Made by a program: the position numbers and the translations under genes. 64,000 nt of DNA from Bugula neritina (taxonomy: Eukaryota > Bryozoa > Gymnolaemata > Cheilostomatida > Bugulidae): assembly GCA_964035545.1 (NCBI GenBank), contig OZ037772.1:10617318-10681317 (forward strand), written 5' to 3'. Positions 48,101 to 58,500 of this stretch are shown in pieces. The notes under the pieces were generated by a model. It had not been told where the DNA came from and did no database searches. It saw only the letters and a list, made by a program, of their open reading frames with translations. Within the stretch, counting starts at the first letter, position 1; every line of letters begins with the position of its first letter.

Positions 48101-51100
48101 TAAGCTAAGCTCTTTTTTAAAAAAGCCAAAATATAAAAGTGAATCTTTTAGTAATTTTTATTATATATTATACTGGAAAGTGTAACTTTAATTATATATA
48201 GTAAAGTTAAATATAGCAAGCGAGTGTAGCTAACTATTACAGCATAGGCCACTAAGGAACCCATCATTTATATAACTACAATACAATATCTGCTACTTTT
48301 AATACTTCTATAGGCATTGGAAGCTTTTTATCGGTGCGATGTAAGTAACCTGCCTCATTTTTTCTACTCTTCCAAGTTTATGAAGTTTAGCTATCACATG
48401 CTTGCCACTAGAGGGCAGGACCAGAATAACTATAGAGAAGTCCTGGACTGTTACCAAGGTATGTCAGTAGTATATCTAAGGACATGGTAACTTATACATG
48501 CGAAAATGAATATTCTAACTTAATTATAATATGCTGCAATCTAATGCCTACTTTCTCAGAGCAGCAGTGATCTATATAGAGCACTGGCTTAGTGAAAACT
48601 GAGGTCATGAGATTGAACCCCAAAAAAAGGCCAATAGTGACGTTAGGAAGAGCATCCAGTCATAATTGTGCCTGTGCCACATATAATGAACAAGTCCTGG
48701 GCCACTTTAAAAAATTCTTTCCATTAGGGGCTCCTTACAGGAATAGTGACTATAAACAGTCAGTCCTAGTTGTTTAAAACGTACTTCCATGCTTGGTAGA
48801 ACGCTAAATTCCACCAAATGGGCTTGTGGCAAATTATTATTATCAGAAACCACTATCACTTTCTGTGTAAATTGCATGAGCTATATAAATACTATTTAAC
48901 AGATCAACATAAAAGTAAGCATTTTTACAGCTACTAATTATAAAAGCTTGAGCACTAGTTAAATAAAACATTTAAACCTATTTTTTTAATTCAGTGTAGT
49001 CTAAGTATTTAGAAACTATCTCATATATAGCTCATTATGACTCTCGCGCTTTTCAATGTACTTTTCTGGTTGTCTGAAATTCTTTTTATAGATTTTTTAG
49101 CTTTTACTGCGCATGCTTCTAGTTGAACCTCCCATAGACTGTGCACCAGTCTGGCAAGAAGCTTGCGAGAGTTCTTCATTCCTCAACGTAAAAACAATTC
49201 GACTCTTCACAAGTTCTGTCATACAATGGTTTGCCAATAGAAACCAAGATGTTCATGTAGTGCACTTGGTAAGTGTTCTTATATAACTGTTCTGTGTAAG
49301 GTTATCATGAATTTGTTCATTAGACACATAACAGTTGAAATAGTTGAGTATTACAGGAAAAAAAGTATATACATTTTTCGTATAGTTTTTTTGCTGAATG
49401 CTTGTATATAGCAACAATGCTATGATACCATACCTATTGATTATATAAAAGCTTTGGTTTTACACGATCAAATGCTTTTGAATTACCTCCTTATCAGAGT
49501 GTGAGAAAATTATACAATATAAAAGTACTACAATATAAGGATAGACACAATGCATCACTATTTGAATACTTACCATTGTAATTGTCACATGTCTTTCTAA
49601 CTATTTTTTAATTTTAATAATGTAACAGAATAGTTTTATTAGAAACGAGATTGGATTTTAAATTATTTTCTTTGAAAATAAATTGGTAATTGATTATGCC
49701 CACATAATTATAGCTGTATACACCACTTGTAGTAATGCCCAAGTAATTAAAGCTTTATCCACCACTTGCAGATGAGAGACCCAAAGTCATTAATATTTGC
49801 ACAAAGAGTGTTTAGCACTAAGACTAACTATAAAGATCTTTGCAATCAGATGGTGTCTGTTGGTAGTATGATAGCCAGTATGAGACAGATAGGGTACAAA
49901 AACCTTCACGAAGTGTTCTATGAAGAACTAGCACTGAATTCCTCGTATTACGGTGCTCGAATGTACAGGTGAAAAAAAGAAATATATATAGATTGAGATA
50001 TATATATATATATATATATATATAGTGTGTGTGTGTGTGGTGTAAGTTTCTAGTACACTAAATCGTAATTGAATTGCTAGCCCGTAGAGATATATTTAAT
50101 TATTATATATATTGTGCACTAATGATGGAGCACATCTAGGTTGCAAAGGTCTGTGGAAAAACCTGCAGCTAAGCCTTGAATAGAACAAGACTGTTTCACC
50201 TTCTAGCAGCTAAGCAAGTGACCTAATTGTGAGAGGCTACAAGAGTCTAAACGATAATTATATACCATACTTCAAAGAGATGAATTTAGAAATGCCAAAA
50301 AGTGTAATGACGTTTCTGAATGAAAGAAACTACAGCAAGAAGACTATACCTCATGGCATCAAGGAAGTTGTTGTAGCTGATCCAACTTACCATATTTACA
50401 GGTTCGTATACATAACTATACATGTACATGCGAGATATCTAGTAGGCTATAGAATTTTATAAATAACTAACTCTAAGCTTATGTTAATTCATCAATGTTT
50501 TTCTAGTATTTTCTTTTTCGCTCAACACTGATGTTCCTGATTCTTCATATATGTCCTTTTTTTATCTCCCATGAATACATATCTAGCCTTCTCTTCCTCA
50601 CCAAAATGGTTACTGCTTTTAGCCTTGCTAAATCTCTGCTAGTTATGTACTATATAATATATAGTAGTATAGGTACTGGTACTATATAATATAATAGGTA
50701 GATGCATTATATAATACGTAATGTTATACTATGTATTATCTAATAGGCAGCAATTATAATATATAATATAATTTATTATAAAATAGCGAGTTACTATATA
50801 GTACATAATAGGCCTAAGTCATACTATATGTTAGCACCTAATATATTGTATTTTTATATTATTTTATGGCTTATTATTTTGCTACATTGTATAACTCTTT
50901 ATTATATTATACATAGTTTTATTACATTGCATAGAATATTACTTTATAAAGTACTTTATTAAAATGTATTATTTGTATTACAATATTTAGCATCCTATGA
51001 ATATTGTTGTATTTTATAAGACCTCATTTGACTTATTTTATATTTATTTCAAGTTACTTTTAAAATATATAAGTTACAAAACAAAGCTGCATAGCAAAAC

Positions 51101-51349
51101 CTGTTGAATATTAGAATTTGGAGTTGTGTTCTCATTTCCTGTGTTTACAGATTTCTAGAGCGAGTTCGAAATCCAGCAGTGTTATTGGAGATTGATCAGC
51201 AATGCCAGAACGTATACTCGCTGTGGCCTAAGCACTATCAAAACATCAGCACCATGTATAAGTATCACCAAGGAGAAATTAACAAATATATACCAAAGAG
51301 AAAAAAGCTGAAATTCTTTACTAAACTTAATTTGACTTTTACTGATTGA
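42179..51349 (+). CDS. Type II membrane WSC-domain carbohydrate sulfotransferase, paralog B (first exon not found)
   Basis: Exons: 42179-42291, 42846-42943, 43177-43347, 44155-44290, 45025-45186, 45955-46127, 46926-47033, 47251-47418, 48314-48458, 49123-49268, 49772-49968, 50219-50401 and 51151-51349, stop at 51347. A short phase-2 starting exon must precede. Order: signal-anchor VVLACVSIIACLYTF; WSC-like domain (LTSCEKYEKLALF, TTEQCRSQCAIRDTVYATL, KGECFCFNE, CNVTCHGQG); TSR-like DWTPWMFV with VKVRYRNC; second WSC-like domain (YLIGCFTEK, CRGFCKRN, CHCRNSL); and sulfotransferase with RYRSGSSTTQSLF (5'-PSB) and VHLMRDPKSLIFAQ (3'-PB), then YEELALN. Exons 5, 11 and 12 (numbered with the missing first exon as 1) equal the paralog A exons of the same rank in length (136, 146, 197 nt). 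The start of the 50219 exon is uncertain: the strongest acceptor (ending 50206) would give an immediate stop. Likely Golgi glycan 6-O-sulfation, inferred from family. Confidence 0.92.
42690..42785 (+). mobile_element. tRNA-SINE tail fragment
   Basis: Only the 3' part (gtctttagcctcctttaaaa, then atcaggggtgtattcacaag and atagtgactatcaac), in intron 2 of sulfotransferase B. Confidence 0.65.
43634..43951. mobile_element. MITE family B, copy 1
   Basis: Terminal inverted repeats: aaggcctggccacacacttg at the left and, from the right end inward, aaggcctggcctcacgctcg, followed by TGAGAAT. It is 318 bp without a transposase, in intron 4 of sulfotransferase B. A related copy lies in the next intron. 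Confidence 0.85.
44455..44828. mobile_element. MITE family B, copy 2 (longer, with 30-bp palindrome)
   Basis: Shares most of its body with copy 1 (ttgacacgaaaacacaaaca, acgataagcaccatttg, ggcaattttctgctgtttgt) and ends ttctcacgagcgtgaggcca. It carries a perfect 30-bp palindrome at 44541-44570 and extra sequence near the right end. Confidence 0.85.
44830..44955. repeat. TGTGTATTTCTGTCATACTTGG tandem repeat
   Basis: Five 22-27 bp units, decaying toward the right, immediately after MITE family B copy 2. Confidence 0.85.
45262..45345 (+). mobile_element. tRNA-SINE head-only fragment
   Basis: gggagcagctgtggtcttat, then gttggcttagtaaac and a cacaccccagcaaa B-box region. It is truncated where the next full copy begins. 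Confidence 0.7.
45346..45563 (+). mobile_element. tRNA-derived SINE, copy 6
   Basis: Full-length copy inserted directly behind a head-only fragment: caaccgtggtctagaggtta, gttaggaagagcatccagtc, and tail atagtgactataaactttcg. It is in intron 6 of sulfotransferase B. Confidence 0.92.
48558..48775 (+). mobile_element. tRNA-derived SINE, copy 7
   Basis: Head gagcagcagtgatctatata, B box gattgaaccccaa, central gttaggaagagcatccagtc, tail aggaatagtgactataaac. In the intron after the 48314-48458 exon of sulfotransferase B. Confidence 0.9.
50640..51010. repeat. AT-rich ACTATATAATATATA simple repeat
   Basis: Irregular A/T-rich repeats in the last intron of sulfotransferase B. Confidence 0.7.
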
Positions 51350-52561
51350 ATGAAAATACTGATGACAATTAATTCAAACTTATATTTATTGAATTTTCCA
51401 GATCCAGTAACTTATCTGAGGCTTTTGCGATTAAGAGGTATATAATTAAAAAAAAGTTTGATGGCGGTCAAAAGTTCATTAGTGAATCAACTTATAAGCC
51501 ATTATTAATCCGAGAAGTGTGATGCTACAGAGTGGGACAGTCTATAAGGAGTACAGAAAAACAAGCAAGACAAACTCACACGTGCATTCATACTCGCGCA
51601 CTCATTCACATAACCACTCACACATGCACTCGCACGCACGTACACACTCACTCACGCACTCACACACACACACACTCGCTCACTGACTCAGACACATGCC
51701 TACTAATTATCAACTGAGTATCAGGGACATTGGAAAAAGATCTATTAAATCATTATCCTCGCTGACTACAGGGTCAGTGCTGATAAAATGACAAATCAGA
51801 AGGCAGCACTTTCACAACTTATGTCTCAATATTTTATTCACGAACTAATTATCAAAGTATCGTTTCATTTAAAACCATGAAATAGGAAAAAGCTTTACAA
51901 TATGATATATTTAACAGATAATGAACAGCAGTTTCCTCTGAAATACAATACCCTGCAATAGGTTATTATTTCGTTTGGGTGAAACAAAATTTATTTCCTG
52001 AATTTATAATGTCTAACAGAACTGTCACCACTGGAGATAACTTATCACAAGACGGTTGTACATTGTGGGCGGAGATAGTTGATACTCCACCCACAGTGTA
52101 GGCGGAGGCAGTTGATGTTCCACCCACAGTGTAGGGGGAGATAGTTGATACTCTACCCACAGTGTAGGCGGAGACAGTTGATGCTCCACCCACAGTGTGA
52201 TGGGTTAAGACTGACATTGTAAGCCTGGACTATGTTATAGAACTGCAGGTAAAAATCACAAAAAAAACTATCATGTGCGAGACATGAAATCTACCTGATC
52301 ATACAACAATATATATAAAAATAATACTATTTAAAATACAAATTTCTAATATACACAGTAAAATATAATATTTACAAGATGAATAGAAAAATAGTTTACC
52401 AAAAAACTAGATTGAGCGTAAATAATGTGTGTGAAAGACAGTGTTTAAGTCAAACTATTTGGCCAATCAAAGAAGAGTATACAAATGCTCAAGTAAGTTT
52501 GTATAAAAATATAACATTATTTTTTAACATATATGATAAGTAGGAAAACTTGAAAACCTGT
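51350..52561. other. Convergent 3' region between sulfotransferase B and NR5A
   Basis: No gene. It contains a CA/CACTCG-rich simple repeat at 51570-51690 and a 33-bp tandem repeat at about 52055-52200. A tttatt (AATAAA on minus) near 51989 could end the receptor transcript. Confidence 0.5.
52055..52200. repeat. 33-bp tandem repeat GGCGGAGACAGTTGATGCTC
   Basis: Four to five units of gtaggcggagatagttgata followed by ctccacccacagt, about 33 bp each, in the 3' region of NR5A. Confidence 0.9.
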
Positions 52562-55500
52562 TTAAATTTTACTGCTAAGTAATTCACAAAGTAGGGTGTC
52601 ACTGGCAATGTGTCCCGACTTGTTCCACGAGGACAGAAACTCATGGGCTAATACTGTTAGGAGCTTAGTCTCTGGAAGGAAGAGTAGTAACTCCCCAAAC
52701 CTTGTACAATCTAAAACAACAGGAACCCGAGCTAAACACAAGAGAAGTAGGCTAAGAGTTCAGCGGAGGTCCAGATACAACTGAGAATGTACTCACAGGC
52801 TACGTATTAGGTAACTATACACGGTATTTCTCCCAATACTCAACTAGGCTGGTTCACCATGTATTAATACATAGAGAACATAAATACATTAAAATACTCT
52901 AAACTAGATTCTTCTGTACAAACTACTCTGTGATGCAATATTTTGCTCTCTCTCTCCCTCCCTCCCTCTCTCTCTGTACAATGTACTTACATGATATAAG
53001 AATATAAAATGCTAAAGTAAGGTTCATTTGTCCTCCCCCACCCCCTCGCTGTAACACTCTCTCAGTTCTATGAGTGGTCTAAATTTTGGAAGTGATTTGT
53101 TTTGGTTAAGATATGTATATGAATCAGATATTAAAAAAATAAAAAAATTATTCATCTTTGGGCAGCAGAAAAGTGACAAAAAACCTGTGCCCCACATATA
53201 GCAAGGAGGGGGGGGTGTCAATTAGTTGATATCAACTGATTCTGTATTTCCAGAAGAAGGCTTTAGGGCAGAAACATAGCATTCAATAATGCTGATTACT
53301 TTGAATATATACAAGAAACTATCACTGTAACCAACGCCAATGGGAGGGAGTGTAAACCATGTACAGATATGCACAAGGATAGCTTACCTATAGCTTCAAA
53401 TGTCTCGTTGTGGAATGCATGATTTCTCAGCGACTGAAGTATGAGCCCCTGAGCTTCCCTGAGATAGGCACTGGCCTTGTCCGAGAGATTAGCTATGTCT
53501 ACAAAATGGCTACAGGAGTTATCTCCCTTGAGAATGAAAATATCCTTGTTTATTCTCTGAAATTTTGTCATATATATGTAGCAGATGGCTTAAAATGCGT
53601 TATCAATGATGAAAAAATCTGATACAACTAATTTTAATGCACATTTACTACTGACCTATGAGTACAGCTGACACCTCTCATGAATATCCTATGCTAGTTG
53701 ACACCTTATACAACTGACTGACACTAGCTAATACATGCCATTATTAAATGATGCCCGTTGACACATGCAAATATCTGACACATACCATATTTAACTATCT
53801 GACTCATACCACAATTATTAGGCATCGACTGACACATTTAATAGTTGTCTGACACCAGCTGACACATTTTTCAACTATCGGACATCAACTGACACATCTC
53901 ACAACTGCTTGACACAAATTGACATATCTCATAACTGTTTGACACCATGTGACACATTTTATAACTGTCTGATACACCAGGAGACAAATCTTATAACTGT
54001 TTGACACCATGTGACACATCTTATAACTGTCTGATACACCAGGAGACACATCTTATAACTGTTTGACACCACGTGACACATAAACTGACCTGGATTTAGA
54101 AGCAACAGGTATTGCAGACATGTTATCTCGTAACGGTTGACGTGGGCGCTCTCCAACCTCCGAGAGAGACAATCTATTTTACTGGACAAATCTTCTAGCC
54201 CGAGTTTCTCCAGCACTGCAGACAAACCTGTCGAGTGGCCAGATGCCGCTCCCTAAAACAATAATAGGTAAATGTGGCTAAACGAAATCAAGGCAAACAT
54301 CTAAAAAATCAGCACAATAAATTGGATTCAAGCAAGTACAATGTTCATGTTTTTCATGATCTTAATAACGAGTAATGTTTTGAACATTATTGCAAACTAG
54401 ACCTGAGCTATTGAAGTAAATATAAAACCAGTTTTTCTTTCAATGCACATATCAGGAGTTAGATAGACTGAGTGAAATGAACAAGATAGACTGAGTGAAA
54501 TGAACACATACAGGGTGTATAGAGGAGTGACCCAGAAGACTTACCGGAGAGGTGAAAGGCTCATCCATGTCTTTCTCTCTCTTCACAGTCTGAATAGAGT
54601 TGGCAGTTACAGTGAGGCACATCAAATCTATCCAATTGTTACGCAGCACCGTCATCTGATCTGATACCTACAGCACACAGTATGACACATGATAGTATAT
54701 CACACAGTATGACACATCAAATACGCTACAGCACAGAGTCTGAAACCTGATCATATATTACATAGTATGACACATCAAATAGGCTACATTATGGAGTCTG
54801 ACAGGTGATCAAGTATGACACATCAAGTAGGCTACATTATAGAGTATGTCACATAAACTAAATAAAGAATATGGAGTAGGGCATTTATCACACCGAAAAG
54901 AATTATACACATGTAATATCCTGCACTGTGACACACCCATACATAATATACCACAGTCTAATACATTGAATACACTATGAAGTGTGACATATAAACTACA
55001 TTATAGAGTATGGAATTTGTTATCTCGCACAGTATGACACATATGACACATCATGCAGTCTGACACATCATACTGTATGACACCTCTGACACATCTTACA
55101 GTATGACACCTCTGACACATCATACTGTATGACACCTCTGACACATCTTACAGTATGACACCTCTGACACATCATACTGTATGACACCTCTGACACATCT
55201 TACAGTATGACACCTTTGACACATCTTACAGTATGACACCTCTGACACATCTTACAATATGACACCTCTGACACATCATACTGTATATATTATACAGTAT
55301 GACACAGTACAAAGCTGCTCACACTCACATTAAGATGCTTAAAGAAAGGAACGTCTTTAGTGATGAGTACCAGCTTCACCAGGAGCTCATCCACTAGTGG
55401 TATAACCTCTACCTGCAGCTCAGCTGAATGAAGGAAGTGTAGGCGGTGCTTAAAGTTGTGTAGAATAGACTGCACCTAAATTATATCACAGCGAGATAAG

Positions 55501-58500
55501 GGCATGCGATATGGTGAAGTGGTGAGATAATATTATATCATACAAAGTTAAAGATACTATAATTATTTTGTGTGAACAAAATTTAATATTTTATTCCCTT
55601 ATATTTAAGTAGAAAAAATATTACAAACATGAATCTCATGTTACTGAAGCTAGGTCATGCTACCACCAAAGTTAAAAAAAGCAAGGTAAGAAAACTCTTA
55701 AACAAAGTCATCAACGTTAATGAATGTTCTTAATTAAACTTCAGTTCCTATAAAATTAAATTGAATTCATTTACCATAATCTTTAAGTATATTTCAACTT
55801 CCCCAAATTCACAAAATTAATAAACATGTACCATAGTGTTGTAACATTACGCTGTGAGTTGCGTTGTGATGTGACATTGTGACGTCGTGATGCTGTGACC
55901 TTACCCCAGAGTCCTGTAAGAGATCTATGTTGGCAGACTGCAGTCGCTGGAATATCTCAGACTCGTCTGCTGTATTTGGATGTAGCTTCAGCTCCCTCAC
56001 ACTGCGAGAATGATCAGGGTAGCCACCAGACAGCGCCCGCTCTTGGTTCAAGTCTAAATAAGAAACGCAGGCTAATTATAAGCAAAATTGAGAAACTACT
56101 GTCAGAAAATACAGAAAATTCAAGGGTGGCACGGAATGACAAAATCAGCAAACTTGAGATCTGCAGAAAGATTGGCTTCTAACCGTGACAACTAGATGTA
56201 GGCGACAAGCCTATTGGCTGAATAGATGTTGGCATTCGTCCATCAGTTGTCCTTGGCTGTTCAAAGCTGAGCCTCTGATTGGTCAATCCAGACGGGACGT
56301 GAGGTAGGTGGTGTGGAGGGTGGTATCGGTGTGGGAACATGGCGGGAGGGACGAGGTTGTGGTACGGCAGAGGCATGGTATGTACAGAAGAAGCAGGATG
56401 TACGGCCAACGGTTGAAACGGTGAGAGCATGCTAGGGGGACGGTCGACTGGCTCAGGCGGAGTTACCCTCTCAGACTTGAGTTGGTGTGCAGATATAATA
56501 CCAGAGTGTGACAGAACCTCTGGTGGAGTCACCCTGTCACAGCCTAGAGGAGTCACAATGTCACAGTGCGGTGATGTGACTCTGTCACAACTGCTAGTCG
56601 GCACCTCATTGGCTGAACAGATTCTGGTAGCAGCAGACGGCATACCGCGCAGACGATTGGATGGATTCTGTAACAGGCAGTATGATTGGTCGCTTACCAG
56701 CAACAGAGAACTAGCAGCTAATTTATACAAACTCAAAGTTTATGGAAAAATAGTGCGGACAGCATCATGTAAATCCAAAAATTAAACCAATGGCTGATTT
56801 GGTGACAAAACAAAATGGAAGCCACCGTTTCAAACTTGAAAGCAATTCACAACACTAGAGGCAAACCGCATCTCACACCATCAAGTTCTGGAAAACTGCG
56901 AGAAGGTCAAAAGAAGAAATAAACCAGTCATTTAGAGAAAACAGGAAACAAGATGGCGGCCATTGACCCACCTCGTCCAGACACGCCATCATCTGCATTC
57001 TCTGCTCACTGACTTGTCTTTTCATAGCTCTGTCCTGCTTGTAGAGAGCTCCGAACTTATTCCTTCCCCCTCTCACTCTGTCTTGTCTCACAGCTGTAAC
57101 GTGACAATACAAGATACTCTAGTTGCTAGCATGTCATTACAAAAGCATATCTATAAAACTCAGGCAATTTTATAGTCCCTGTGAGAAACCCCTGATGGAA
57201 AGAGCTTTTCATTAAACCGGGCTAAGGACTTATTCAGATGGGGCACAGGAGCAATTATGACTGGATTCTCTTCTTAACATCACCAACGGCCTTTACTGGG
57301 GTTCGAACCCATGACTTAGTGTTTACTAGACAAAAGCTCTAACCCCTAGGCCACGGCTGCTCCCTACCATAGCTAATCTATACTACTGAGTGTTTATAGT
57401 GTGCAGTGACCTAAACACGAACTACAAGCCTACAATCCTATTACCACAAGACACACTGACTTGGGTCATTAGGTGCAGTAGCAGAGAAATTATGAAATTT
57501 GGGCACTGGTTGAACCTATCCTGAGAATATAACTTCTTATGATACATTTCTAATCTAGAACAGAGGCTTTTTCAATTTCTCCAATACTGCACCTACCTCC
57601 ATGAATTGGTTGATTATTTAATAGGAGTTTCGGAAAGAAAGAGCAGAGAAATAGAATTTGAGGACTTCAATTTACACTGTAAAACTGCTATCAGAGAAAT
57701 CCTATACAAAATCTTAAGACTTTGCTTGATATTTTATACACCAATAAGTTACTTATAATATTTGATGATATAGAATACTACAATACTTACTATATGCTAC
57801 TTACTCTAGTATTGTTACTTACCTTCTATCTTCATGCCGACGGACATACATTTGCTGAACCTACAGGCAGGACAGCGTTTCCTGTTGGCCTTGTCCATCT
57901 CGCAACGATCGCTGTTGGAGCAGCAATACTGCTTCCTGTTTTGAACTGTTCGCTAAAAATATATATGTAATACTGTGGCAGATGTAATGTTGTGGCAGAC
58001 GTAATACCGTGGCAGACGTAATACCGTGGCAGATGTAATACTGTGGCAGATGTAATACTGTGGCAGATAAATTCGACTTAATAGTTACCCTTCACTAGTA
58101 ATAGAGGGAATATTTTTTTTTCCAAACACTGAATTTCAAAGGTTAAAATTAAGTTTAAGACAAAAATGCATCAAATAATGGGCAGGCAACTTATATTATA
58201 ATTATGTTTATTCTCAGAATCAATAACCTTGGCTTTTACTTTTCCATGTTGGTAATACAAACAAGTCTATATTTCAACTCTTACTTAAAATGTTAACTGC
58301 AGACTAACTTTTCCGATATATATTGCCTTTGTAATAACATAAAGGAAAGGCAACTCTAGGTTTTGTAGTATTAGAAGAGCGATTTAACTGGGAAAGACAA
58401 CTGCAGCTAAACGTAACCTACTTGCTAAGAACACAATGCATTGACTCACAACTCCAAACTTCAATGGACAGCAGCTGAAACTGTGCAATAAATTTTTACA

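Noticed and set aside
53640-55310. TGACACAT arrays as clustered nuclear receptor response elements
   Set aside because: NR5A sites need an AGGTCA-type half site with a 5' extension (TCAAGGTCA); the array core does not contain it.
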